DNA of 64,000 bases, taken from Favolaschia claudopus. Its lineage: Eukaryota; Basidiomycota; Agaricomycetes; Agaricales; Mycenaceae. Shown piece by piece: positions 45,706 through 56,551 of the stretch. Numbering within the stretch: position 1 is the stretch's first letter; each line of letters opens with the position of its first letter. Below the pieces are notes generated by a model that was not told the DNA's origin, searched no databases, and saw only the letters and a program-made list of their open reading frames with translations. The DNA is taken from the NCBI GenBank assembly GCA_037176885.1, contig JAWWNJ010000019.1, forward strand, positions 868,001 through 932,000. Direction: 5' to 3'. A program made the position numbers and the translations under genes.

Positions 45706-48700
45706 AGATTTGGGTCTACATGATTTGCTTCTCCATGCCGCCTTAGCTCATAATTTGTGACAGGCATTTCTGACGAAGCAATGCAAGAATACCACAAATT
45801 CACTGCTGCATCCAATCTGTGCTCTCCCCCTCGGACCAAACCTGCCCCAAAGCGACGTCGAGGTGAGACATCTGCCCAGTGGCTCGCGGTATGTCTGTTG
45901 CTGGCGAATTTCTGTGGGACAATACTCATCGATTTTTCATCTATATACCAGCGTCGGCACGATGCTCTTTTGAATGGTTGTAAGGTTCCGGATATCGACT
46001 GGAGACTCGCACGCGCTACGGCCATCTCTGAGTTTGTCCGTTTTCGTTATCATTTCTTCGTATTCGATCTTCCTTTTTTGTGACGTTTTTGTACATTAGG
46101 ATAAGGCCAGAGACACATACGAGATTTGGCACTCAGACTTGAATGTGGTTCTCGATGTTGTGCTCCCTCGCGCTCCATCGGTTCTTATAAGTTCCGAAAC
46201 TAAGCTCGGAACTTCCGAAGCAGCTATCTCTCGCCTGAACTACGCTTTTAGTGCCAAGCTACACACAATAACGGTACGTGGAGGCCGCGTCTGTTTGGCG
46301 AAAAAATTCTGATATCAGTATATATAGTTTTCACACATGGCCTGGGGCCACGCAGTGGGACTATTCGAGGAACTCGATCGTCGGGGATTGTCTAGTACTT
46401 CAGCAATCGAACGAGCCTATCGGCAGGATTCAACTCTCATGTGGCAGTTGGTGGTATGCCTCTGTAACACATCCTATCTATCAAACGATCTGTGGGCCCA
46501 ATTCATCGAGGTGATGAGTTGGTGCGAATATTATCGCCCGTACTTCACACGCGTTCGAGTTAGTGCATTAAATACTCTGACTGAGAAGCTTTCTGATGAA
46601 CCGTCCACGATAGACTCGAGGGAGAGCGCAAATCGAAATCGATCGCCAATATCTGAGGCAGAGTGGCGGTTACAAGACCGACCTTGATAATGTCATCATT
46701 GAAAATATTCAAACCAGTGCGACAAGGATTCCCTCCTTCTATGACGACGTGCACAAGTACATTGTGCGTACCGAAACGTTGAATTCATGAATTTAATTTT
46801 GCTCAATTTTCACAAGGAAAAAAGTCCTAACGAGGCGGAAAAATTTAGTCACGAGGCGTACGAAGCTCTGGGAGACGTCGCCAATGGTAACTTCCCTGTA
46901 CAACTTTTCTCCGTGTTGGCTGACAAGTTTAAGTATCCGAATTCCAGCTCCAGTTAATTCATTCTGCCTTCGGACAACGTCTTATCGAATTCGCTCAATC
47001 CAAAGATAAACAACAGTGCCTTGATGATCCAAAATTTCTGGCGATTGCTACTTTTATGGACCCCTCAAAGCTTCGATGGGTTGAAAGAAACAGCAACGAC
47101 TGGTCTTATGTCCGCACCATCGGCCGTTCGTTAGGGGCCACTTGGGGACACGCTACCAATCAAATGGGTATCGGGGAATTTCTGGTTCGATGTTCCCCCG
47201 GGCCTCAAGCCGAGGATGAGCGGGAATCCTTGAATCTTGCGTTCGATCATGTGTGGCTAGGAATCGATACAGCTCTCTGGGATTATGCACATACCCTCGA
47301 TAGAAGCAGCTCGAAGGGTACGGTCGCTCGCAATTTTGGAATGTTTGATCCCGCAGATCCACAACGACCAAGCTACATGAAAATGTTCGTGAAGAAAGTT
47401 GGAGCCTGCCTTTCCGAAGATCTACGACGAGATCTTACCACAAAAACCCCTCCGGCTTCGAAGGACGTATTTGTGCCTGAAACACACCAAACTGCGGCTA
47501 CTTCTGGACATGCCTATATCTCGAACACTCAGCATCTCCGGGCCAAAAACAAAGTCAAAACGAAAGGTAATACAGATTTACAAGTGGTAGGTGGTCCCGC
47601 ACAGGAGGGAGAAGAAGAAGAAGAGGACGAGGACGAGGATCTTCCTGTCCTTCTCCCGTCAGATTTCAAAATGGGGAAAAAACTATTGAAGGTCTGCGCA
47701 GTTCGCATCGTGTTGCCTTATCGAAGGCGACTGACTTTCCTATTGTTCTAGGTTTTCCACCGCATCATTCAAGCCTCCGATATGCCTGGTGCGGAAGATA
47801 CCCAAGGGCCGAAACCGGGACAGATCCGATGGGGGGAATTTGAGCGGGTAAGCTTTCATATTCTGCACCATTTGTTCCAACTCCAATTTTTTTTACGTTG
47901 ATAGGCCATGAAACGAATCGGTTTTGGAGTGGTACAAACAGCGGGATCTTCTGTACGATTCGACCCGCCGGCCAAATCAGCTCGGCCGATCACATTCCAT
48001 CGGGTGGGCAGATCGTCTCCTTGCTCACCGTGGTCGCGTATTAATATTGAAGGTTTATGGCAGCCCGGGCCTCAAGCCGAGGATGAGCGGGAATCCTTGA
48101 ATCTTGCGTTCGATCATGTGTGGCTAGGAATCGATACAGCTCTCTGGGATTATGCACATACCCTCGATAGAAGCAGCTCGAAGGGTACGGTCGCTCGCAA
48201 TTTTGGAATGTTTGATCCCGCAGATCCACAACGACCAAGCTACATGAAAATGTTCGTGAAGAAAGTTGGAGCCTGCCTTTCCGAAGATCTACGACGAGAT
48301 CTTACCACAAAAACCCCTCCGGCTTCGAAGGACGTATTTGTGCCTGAAACACACCAAACTGCGGCTACTTCTGGACATGCCTATATCTCGAACACTCAGC
48401 ATCTCCGGGCCAAAAACAAAGTCAAAACGAAAGGTAATACAGATTTACAAGTGGTAGGTGGTCCCGCACAGGAGGGAGAAGAAGAAGAAGAGGACGAGGA
48501 CGAGGATCTTCCTGTCCTTCTCCCGTCAGATTTCAAAATGGGGAAAAAACTATTGAAGGTCTGCGCAGTTCGCATCGTGTTGCCTTATCGAAGGCGACTG
48601 ACTTTCCTATTGTTCTAGGTTTTCCACCGCATCATTCAAGCCTCCGATATGCCTGGTGCGGAAGATACCCAAGGGCCGAAACCGGGACAGATCCGATGGG

Positions 48701-49097
48701 GGGAATTTGAGCGGGTAAGCTTTCATATTCTGCACCATTTGTTCCAACTCCAATTTTTTTTACGTTGATAGGCCATGAAACGAATCGGTTTTGGAGTGGT
48801 ACAAACAGCGGGATCTTCTGTACGATTCGACCCGCCGGCCAAATCAGCTCGGCCGATCACATTCCATCGGGTGGGCAGATCGTCTCCTTGCTCACCGTGG
48901 TCGCGTATTAATATTGAAGGTTTATGGCAGCCCCATCCTGATTCAACAATGACACCTATCATGCTGCGTTGGTAAGTCTGCAATTGTGTTGCTCGTAATG
49001 GATTTGATATGTTCATTGCAGGGTTGGTGCTCGGTTGAAGAGATGCTATGGGTGGACGACTGCTACCTTCTCTCGAGCTGCTGTGGAAGAAGATTAA
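45706..49097 (+). pseudogene. Copy A of the HicA-like-domain gene, 3' part, with internal tandem duplication
   Basis: Continues copy A after the transposon. Exons match copy B in order: GISDEAMQEYHKFTA, KPAPKRRRGETSAQW, KVPDIDWRLARATAI, WGHAVGLFEELDRRGLSST, VMSWCEYYRPYF, then STSKGTVA-type (SSSKGTVARNFGMFDPADP) and SGHAYISNTQHLRAKNKVKT. Then come an acidic Glu/Asp run, VFHRIIQASDMPGAEDTQ and finally the HicA-like end (RIGFGVVQTAGSSVRFDPP, then HPDST), stopping at 49,097. An 867-bp block (47,197-48,063) is repeated perfectly at 48,064-48,930. It covers the C-terminal third up to the last intron of the HicA-like region, so the copy has one truncated and one complete HicA-like segment. Probably a disabled copy; I describe the break without joining it. 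Confidence 0.72.
47197..48930 (+). repeat. Perfect tandem duplication, unit 867 bp
   Basis: Copies at 47,197-48,063 and 48,064-48,930 look identical throughout, with CCC at both junctions and after the second copy (microhomology). One breakpoint lies inside an exon, the other exactly at a 3' splice site (TATGGCAG), so after splicing the reading phase would be kept. Confidence 0.92.
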
Positions 49098-50576
49098 CGC
49101 GCTTCATATACTTTTGTGAAGATGTCACGTTGTATAACTTTCAGGACTGCTATAAAATGTTTTCACCTTTGGCGATCTGCGAGTTTTAATGGTCAGTGTC
49201 GACGGCCCGAATTTCAATCCCAACCAATTTTCGACAGCCAAGAGTTCAAAAACGAGTTGTGCATGGAGGATTTTGACTCCACGCATCTTTAAATACCACA
49301 GTTCACAGTTGAACAAGCAAAATTTAGAATTATTGAATGCTATTTGTCTGCCGGCGTCTCGCAGATCCCGCTCTCCAGCATAATCTGCATTGTTTCCCTT
49401 CCTCCGCTCCATATTCCGATTGCGCGGTCTCCAATCCGCGACCTTCGTTGATCTACCTTTATTGTACAATTATTCTTTCGGCGAGGCTCTTTGTGCCATT
49501 TTGGTGATTACAGATGCTGTGCAAAAACGGGGGCGACGGGGGGCGACGGGGGCGTCTGGGGGGGTGACGGTTGAATACGGAGGGGGAGGAACCGGTTTCT
49601 TCTTCTGAACGCGCTTCTTCTTCTGAGGCTAGTTATTCGTATTATTGTAATCCTCTACAGCGTCTTGGACCGCCTCTCCGCTGAGGGTTTCCTGGCAAAG
49701 ATGCTGAGTGACTTGTAAAGAACAGGCAGGGAACATTGGCTTACTGATTTCACAATGGTTTGTTGCTGATCATCGTTGCGCACGTAGTGGTTCCAAAAGA
49801 GTCCTAGTAGTTTGTCCGAGAGATTCTTTAGAGAGTCCTCGTAAGTGGCCCGCTCTTTTAGGCGCCTTTGCGCCGAGGCGGGCTGGCCTTCCCATTCCAG
49901 ATTGCAGGGAATGTCTCTCCGGGAGATCCGCGAGAGCGCAGGGCCTACTACCCTTCCGTCGAAGGTTATTTTTGAGTCTACGCCGGCGTCGTGGGCAATT
50001 TTGGTATAGGTGACCATGGTGGTTGGGGTAGAAGGATACACAACCGAGATCAACAAATCAACGAAGGCTCGTGACCTTAAAAAAAACACCAATTGATCCG
50101 GTTCAACACGGCGAGGCCGAGTTGATTTAAGTATACGCAGCGAGCGCTCATCCTCTACAACACATATTACCAGTCGAACCAACGAGGTATTTACCTGAGC
50201 TATTTGTATAGCGTAGTTGGTCGTATCAATCGTATCATCGTATTATCGGAGTCAGTAGGAAAGAAGTTAACCGTGCCTGTGGTTGGCTATGTCTCGGCTA
50301 GACATGGCCGATTGATCCTTTCTGATCCTCACGATTCCGACATAGTCGGCAACGTTTCCCTTCCTCCAGCCGCTCCATATAAAAGCATGGAATCTTGAAT
50401 TCCGAGGCTTGCACGGTCTTCGTTGTAATAACTTGTATCTCCCTTTATTTTTGCCTTGATTGTACAAGTATTCTTCTTTCAGCGAGGCTCTTTGTTTGTC
50501 GTTCAATAAGAAGTACAGGTATCAATGATTGGCGATCTTAGAATGCCATCGGCGATTTCGGCCGCCGGATTCTTTC
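49098..50576. repeat. Region with two LTR-like direct repeats, possible retroelement relic
   Basis: Between copies A and B. Segments at about 49,373-49,500 and 50,335-50,494 are related in the same orientation. They share GTTTCCCTTCCTCC, GCTCCATAT, CTTCGTTG, TTGTACAA and GCGAGGCTCTTTGT in the same order. The right one has TATAAAAG (50,378-50,385). They enclose about 0.85 kb with one minus open frame (49,655-50,182) of no recognised family. This could be a short non-autonomous LTR element (TRIM-like) or duplicated promoter DNA. No primer-binding site or target duplication could be confirmed. Confidence 0.35.
50378..50385 (+). promoter_or_regulatory. TATA box in the right LTR-like repeat
   Basis: TATAAAAG, about 190 bases before the ATG of copy B, in the right LTR-like segment. 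It may serve as promoter of copy B. Confidence 0.4.
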
Positions 50577-53390
50577 ATGTCCTCCTCCTTGCATGTCGCT
50601 CGCGCAAAAGCTTGGGGAACCAATACTTTCGTAGCGGAATGGTTCTGTAACGCGGTGGACTATTGCCGAACAAAGGAAGGGCAAAAGGCGTTCAAGGCTT
50701 GGTGAGCTTTTGGGTTCCCTTTCATTGTACTTTCTTTGGAACAAAATGTAGGTTGGTTGACGAATACGGGAGAGAGACAGCCAAGCAAAAGCTCTTGGAT
50801 TGTCAAAAGCCTCCTCTGAAACGATATGGACGGGCGACTGGGAACGTTTCTCTTTTTAATGCCGCTGCTGTACGACTTTTCCAAATTCTTCTTGGAACCA
50901 CTGTAGTAATCTGGTTGCCATTTTCCAGGTTGAATTCGGTAGGCTCGTTAGCTCATAGATGGAGCCTTCGCTCACGTTCCTGCAGGTATCTCTGATGAAG
51001 CAATGCAAGAGTATCACAAATTCACTGCTAACTCCAATCTCTGCGCCCCTCCTCGAACCAAACCTGCGCCAAAACGACGTCGAGGAGAAACATCTACAGA
51101 GTGGCTGGCAGTATGTGACTCGTTGCATACCATTGAGTATCGTGTTGATAGTCCGCACTAGCGTCGTCATGATGCACTGTTACTTGGATGTAAGGTGCCA
51201 GATATTGACTGGAGGGTTGCGCGGGCTATGGCTATCGCTGAATTTGTTCGTCAATTTTCAATCTCGGTCCATTGTATTCATGTGTTGATTCGCTCTCACA
51301 GGACAAGGCGCGAGACACGTACGAGATTTGGCACACGGACTACGAGGTTCTTCTCGATGTGGTTCAGGAGCGCACGCCTTCATCGCTCCTCAGCCCCAAT
51401 GTCGAACTTGGAACTCTCCATGAGCGATTAGATCGAGTAAACCATGCATTCACGTCGTGTCTGCACGCCGTCACGGTATGTGAGCTGTCAATTCTCTATG
51501 TTCATAATCCTAAGGAGTCGATGTAGCTTTCATACATGATCTGGGGTCACGCACTCGACGTATTCGAGGAATTGGATCGCCGGGGACTTGCTTCCACGTC
51601 AGCAATTGAGAGGGCCTATCAACGAGACCCTGCACTCATGTGGCGGCTCGTGTTATGTCTGTGTCATATTGACTACTTGCGTGGGCATCTCTGGGAACGC
51701 CTCACCGAAGTGATGAGTTGGAGTGAATATTATCGACCCTACTTCAAGCGTTACAGAGTGCGCGTATCAACACAAATTTGTCCTGCTCATCCTCATCAAC
51801 ATCTGGTGACAGAGTCCGAATGCAGGATCGCGAATTGAGGTAGATCGTACATACCTCAGGCAGAACGGGGGCTTCAAGACTGTTTTGGACAATGTGATAA
51901 TCGAGGGTATGGACACCGACGCCTCGCACAATCCCGGTTTTTTTGACAACGTGCTCAAATATCTGGTATGTAACTGGTGAATTATAAATGCACTTACTGA
52001 GTCGGCAACAGGATCAAAATCCCACTGAGGCCAATAAATTTAGTAACGAAGCATTCCAAACTTTGGGAGACGTTGCTACAGGTTTTTCTCTTTGAATCCT
52101 TTCCCCCCAAGTGCTTCCTAATACACTTGCAGTGTGGGAATTCAAGGCTCAACTATTTGATTCGGCGTTTGGGCAACGCCTCATGGAATTTGCTAAAACC
52201 AAAGATGAGCTGCTCGAAGATCCGAAAAACTTGCGGATTGTAACCTTCATGGAGCCTTCCAAGCTCGAATCGCTGCCGCGGAACAGCAATGACTGGACCC
52301 GTGCGCGCACAATTATTCGCTCACTAGGCTTCACTTGGCTGCAGGTAACGAACCAAATGGGAATGGGGGAATTTTTCTTTCGCTCGGGGTCATCGCTTTC
52401 AGGTCCTGAGCGCCAGACGTTGGCCATGATGTTCGATTTCCTATGGGCTCATATCGACGGCAAGCTTTGGCAATGCGCAATGATGCTAGATAGAAGCACT
52501 TCGAAGGGCACCGTCGCTCAGAAATTCGGAGTGTTCGATCCTGCCGATCCCGAACGACCTAGCTTCATGAAAATGGCCGAGAAACGGGTTGGTGCATATT
52601 TGGCCCAGCGCCAGCGACGAGCGTTGCCCGCGAATCCTTCCAAACCAAAGGAGAGCTTTTCATTGCCAGCAGTGGAGCCGGCGGTGGCTGCTTCTGGCCA
52701 TGCTTATGTCTCTGATACTCAGCATCTCCGTGCAAAAGAGAAGGTTAAAACAAGAGGAACTGCGGCGCCCGAACAACCTGCCGATTTGGATGAAGAGGAG
52801 GCCGACGAGATCCTTCCCGACGCCCTTCCAACCGATTTCAAAATTGGCAACAACAAGGTCCTGAAGGTGAAAATAAATAGTCGTGCTTTGGTTTCTGCAT
52901 GAACTAACTAAACTTCTCAGGTCTTTCACCGGATTCTTCAGGCGCCGGATATTCCTCATGCCGAAGACGATTCTGGACCGAGGACGGGACAAGTTCGCTG
53001 GGGGGATTTCGAAAAGGTTAGTTTTCGTCTCGTTCACCTCTCAAACTTACTCACAACCGTTGAAGGCCATGAAACGAATTGGATTCGGAATCGCACAAAC
53101 CGCTGGTTCATCTGTCAGATTCGACCCACCTGCTAAGTTAGCGCATCCGATTACCTTCCATCGGGTGCGTTGTTCCCTTCGGGTGACTACATCGTAATCT
53201 CATCGCTTGTTCCAGCCTCATCCTGATTCGACGTTGACCCCGACTATGTTGAAATGGTAAAGGTTTCTTCCTGTCATGTTCACTTTGAGCATTCACCTAA
53301 TGATGTCTCAGGATTGGTGCTCGACTGAAACGATGCTATGGTTGGACTACAGCGACATTCGGTCGGGCGCCCGTAGAGAACGAAGACTGA
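50577..53390 (+). CDS. Copy B: uncharacterised Agaricomycete protein with C-terminal HicA-like domain
   Basis: Apparently intact spliced gene, start MSSSLHVARAKAWGTNTFVA, stop TGA at 53,390. Domains by eye: N-terminal unknown region (FCNAVDYCRTKEGQKAFKAW; RETAKQKLLDCQKPP), a basic patch KPAPKRRRGETST, then a long helical region (VPDIDWRVARAMAIAEF, WGHALDVFEELDRRGLAST, VMSWSEYYRPYF). Next are NDWTRARTIIRSLGFTWLQV and STSKGTVAQKFGVFDPADPE, a Lys/Glu linker, VFHRILQAPDIPHAED. The C-terminal about 70 residues (53,067-53,390) are MKRIGFGIAQTAGSS, VRFDPPAKLAHPITFHR, PHPDSTLTPTMLKW and IGARLKRCYGW. Their order (Lys/Arg-x-x-GF, then G-S-x, a strand, HP, L-T-x-x-M-L-K) resembles HicA mRNA interferases of bacterial toxin-antitoxin systems, but the catalytic G-S-H is G-S-S here. 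Function unknown. About ten introns; no frameshift. Confidence 0.7.
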
Positions 53391-53682
53391 GCTGACTTGC
53401 TTTTCAATACCGAATGCGCATGCTGTCGGTGCACATTGCTATGAAATACAAACTCGTACTGGTTTTGGAACGCAACATCATTGTCAGCTCAGAAATAAAT
53501 AGTAAGTATGTGTGATACAAAGTCACTAATTGCGCCAAATTCTCGGGCATCGATATCCTTCAGCGAACATCGACAACCAAGGTGAAATAGAAGAGACATA
53601 TCTCACTTTGCTTTACTTTCGGGCGTATCCAAGAGCCGAAGAGCACCGGTTCCATGGTCCTCGCAACCGACTTGGTTAGAGA
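53391..53682. other. Short intergenic
   Basis: 3' flank of copy B and of the small minus-strand gene. Nothing recognised. Confidence 0.35.
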
Positions 53683-53948
53683 TCATTGAGGTTTGAGCGC
53701 AGCAGGGCGCTCAGCCTTGTAATCAACCTCCTCAGAGGCAGTACCAGCGCCCCGCCAGTGGATGAAGTCCGAGTCGTGCCATGTGCCCTGGGAAGTTTTC
53801 AACTTGAAAACTCGATGCGACTCACCGGTTTGCATAAAGTCCGATTCCTTGGATCTTAGGCGCACTTAGCGGATTAGCTCACCTCTGAGCCAAACACGTC
53901 TGGAGTTGGTGAAATAGCAGAAGTTCCAGGGAATGAAGAGGTAACCAT
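53683..53948 (-). CDS. Small protein of about 82 residues, two exons
   Basis: Not recognised. From the ATG at 53948 the first exon reads MVTSSFPGTSAISPTPDVFG and SE. A 35-base intron (53,882-53,848, GTGAGC...AAG) is followed in frame by ESDFMQTGESHRVFKLKTS, QGTWHDSDFIHWRGAGTASE and a Lys/Glu-containing end ERPAALKPQ. The composition is like a folded, soluble protein, and the intron keeps phase exactly, which supports it as a real gene. The intron is short even for fungi, so the first exon could be different. It has no signal peptide or membrane segment. Confidence 0.45.
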
Positions 53949-54378
53949 CTAGTGCTTTTGATATACTTTTGTGTTTAATCTTACGCGGATTAATGCGAGG
54001 GACTCAACACTGGATTAATGCTGGCCTCTTGGCCTTGGTGGTGTCAAACTTCAAGCATGCTTCAAGAAGCACATGTATGGCATCGAGGTATGGAATCGAG
54101 CACTGCGACTGAGACCATTGCATCCTCATGTTTGGATGCAAAGAGCGCTAAAGGAAATAGGAGATGGTCCTTCACATTAATCCTCGATCGCAGGGCCTTC
54201 AAAGTTCAAACGAAGCAAGGAAGAGGCTGGCAGTCAACGGCACAAGAATAGCCGTTCCATCAACCTCTCGAAACGTCTTCCCTCCAAAACGGTAAAGCTT
54301 CCGGCGACTCGGACTTCTGTCGTATTTAAGCCAAGGATATCGGATGTGACTGGAAGCCATTCAACCAAAACTCCCCTC
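53949..54378. other. Intergenic
   Basis: Divergent spacer between the small minus-strand gene and the NTF2-like gene. Two near-identical words, TTAATGCGAGGGACTC and TTAATGCTGG, near 53,990-54,020; otherwise nothing seen. Confidence 0.35.
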
Positions 54379-54955
54379 ATGGCCGATTTCCCAAGCCTCG
54401 CAGCCCAATCTCCTATAGACGTTGGTATCGCCCTCCTGGATGCAATAACCGCGAACGACGCTAAGAGTATGGAGGTATTGATGGATGACGACTTCATCTG
54501 GCGACTCTGTCCTACGGCACTGGGAGTGCGAGAGAAAAACAAGCGTCAGTATCTCCTGCAGTCAGCCGAACTGAGCCGCATTTTTGCGTCACTCGAGGTT
54601 CGTTGACTGACACGTATTTGAATTGTATTTGAACGTGAAATTAATACTGTCAATGCAGGTTCACCTACGCACACCGATAAATATTGTACAAAGCGAGAAA
54701 GCGGTGGCGGTCCAAGTGAGCTGGGCTTAAAAATCGAACGTCATGTTTTACTCATTTAGACGTGAATAGGTCCTCTGCGAAGGAGAACTGGCGACAGGTG
54801 CTCCGCACCACGCTGAATGCGTGATGATATTCGAGTGTCGGGACGGGAGGGTGACCAGGATGACTGAGTTCCATGATTCTGAGGCCATTCGAAAGGCTTT
54901 AGACGCGGGAGATGGGGCGGGATGGAAACTGCTAGACAAAGAGTGGGAAGAGTAA
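54379..54955 (+). CDS. NTF2/SnoaL-like small protein, three exons
   Basis: Starts MADFPSLAAQSPIDVGIALL at 54379, then AITANDAKSMEVLMDDDFIW and RQYLLQSAELSRIFASLEVR. After an intron comes VHLRTPINIVQSEKAVAVQ, after a second intron VLCEGELATGAPHHAECVMI, FECRDGRVTRMTEFHDSEAI and a stop at 54,955. The order of helix, then strands with the R-D-G-R-V-x-x-M-x-E-F-x-D-S pattern is typical of SnoaL-like/NTF2-like cone folds, about 135-140 residues long, which act as small-molecule isomerases, cyclases or binding proteins. Such genes often sit beside oxidoreductases, and an SDR lies 190 bp downstream in convergent orientation. No catalytic residues assigned. Confidence 0.68.
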
Positions 54956-55146
54956 TGAGTTTTTTTTTCAACTTTGTTGTTGTTTGCAATTTGAACATGC
55001 CGAGTTGGAGTGATCCGAGGCATGCACGGCACAAGGCGGCAGCCGCAAGAGCAAAGAGGCAACAATTGAATTCGCGTTCCGGCGAGACGTTCGGAACAGA
55101 TTTCCACAAGCTCATTTCTTGTACTTACACTAATTCAACTTGTATT

Positions 55147-56134
55147 TCAAAAACTTGTACCGGTACTCCATTCCTTCGTTGCCTCCATATCTGCCAAGCG
55201 TTGGGTGTATTCTTGCTTGATAGCTGCGAGAGCCTCGTCACCCAAAACGAACCTCAAGGGCAATTTCTGGTGCTTGGGATTCGTCACAAAAGTAACAATG
55301 TGCTCAGCACCTTTGACAGGATCCCCAGGTTGAGTGTCGCCGGTAGTGTTGATATGATGAATGACACCGTGCGCAGCCTGATATCCCTCGATGGATTTTT
55401 CAGCAGCCTTGATCCCCCCAGATCTGGTGCGGAATCCGCCGGGCTGAGTACAAAGGGTCAATCTCGAGGAAGAGAACGACAAACAGCCGCTTACCTGCAC
55501 CGACACGGACCGAATGTTATACTCAGCCAACTCGTGGGCCCAGGAGTCGCTGACAGCGTTGATGGCAGACTTGGCAGCCGCGTAAATTCCAATTCCCGGC
55601 GGTCCTAAAGTACCTGCTTCAGAGCTGACATTGATAATCGTCCCAGTTTTACGAGCACGGAAGTGCGGCAGGAAAGCATTGGTCGTGCTGACGAGGCCAA
55701 AGAAATTCGTGGTGAACAGGTGGACGGCGTCCGAGCGCGAGGTTTCTTCAATTGCTCCAGTGAGCAGATAGCCTGCGTTGTTGACTAGATAATCAACTTG
55801 GCCGCTACGAGATTTGAGTTAGAACAGAAGATGATCATCGAGATATCGATGGCATACTAGACTGCAATCGCTTTGGCGGCAAATTCGACGAGCTCGCTCT
55901 CTGACGCCGTGACGTCCAGATACATGGCCTTCGCTCCTTGTTGCTCAAGCGCAGCCAAAGTTTCTACCTTACGGGCAGTAGCTATCACGCGGAACCCGCG
56001 TTTCAGTGCAGCTATGCAGCATTTGAACAACGTTAACATTATTTCATCGAAAGAAAGCACTCACCGATAGAGAGTTCACGGCCGAGACCAGACGAGCAGC
56101 CGGTAATCAGGAAGACTGGCGAGTCGGTAGCCAT
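55147..56134 (-). CDS. Short-chain dehydrogenase/reductase (SDR)
   Basis: Classical SDR, NAD(P)-dependent oxidoreductase, soluble. Starts MATDSPVFLITGCSSGLGRE at 56134 (T-G-x3-G-x-G cofactor motif). After an intron come ALKRGFRVIATARKVETLAA and KAMYLDVTASESELVEFAAK, after another VDYLVNNAGYLLTGAIEETS (N-N-A-G). Then TTNFFGLVSTTNAFLPHFR, TGTIINVSSEAGTLGPPGIG (catalytic Ser), IYAAAKSAINAVSDSWAHEL (Y-x3-K) and PGGFRTRSG. It ends KEWSTGTSF with TGA at 55,147. About 280 residues, full length, no frameshift. Closest layout: fungal retinol-dehydrogenase-like SDRs that accept steroid/ketone substrates; substrate not readable. Confidence 0.85.
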
Positions 56135-56551
56135 TGAAGATCGCAAGTTCGATAGCGGGATGGTGCTTTGAGATGTTCAATTTGCGCCCTAAGCTCCGAG
56201 CTTTATACCGTTGCCCTCGCGCTCCAATTGGCTCTCCATTGAGAGCACACAAAGCGCCGAGGCTTGCTTATTCGACACTGTTTTGCGTTTGTAAGGTTGA
56301 AGTTGGTGACTTTTGTCGGTGTTCCGAAACATAAGTTTTAGTTCAGGCAATCTTGTAGACCTGAAGGGACGCAGAAGGGTATAGAGCACAAGAGTACTTG
56401 CGTAGAAGGCCAACAGGTGAAGGCGGCTGTTAAACCACAATGGTAAGAAGAGTGGTCAGGGTGTTGGCGAAAGGGACGCCGCTAACCGGAAATAGCCGGG
56501 GCGGCCTTTCGTCACCTTCCTTTTTGGGCTTTTGTCGGTTTGCTTCAAAAA

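Noticed and set aside
47197..48930. Internal duplication as a functional protein repeat
   Set aside because: Identity at the DNA level including introns shows a recent copy event (or assembly error), not an evolved protein repeat; the gene is also cut by the transposon.
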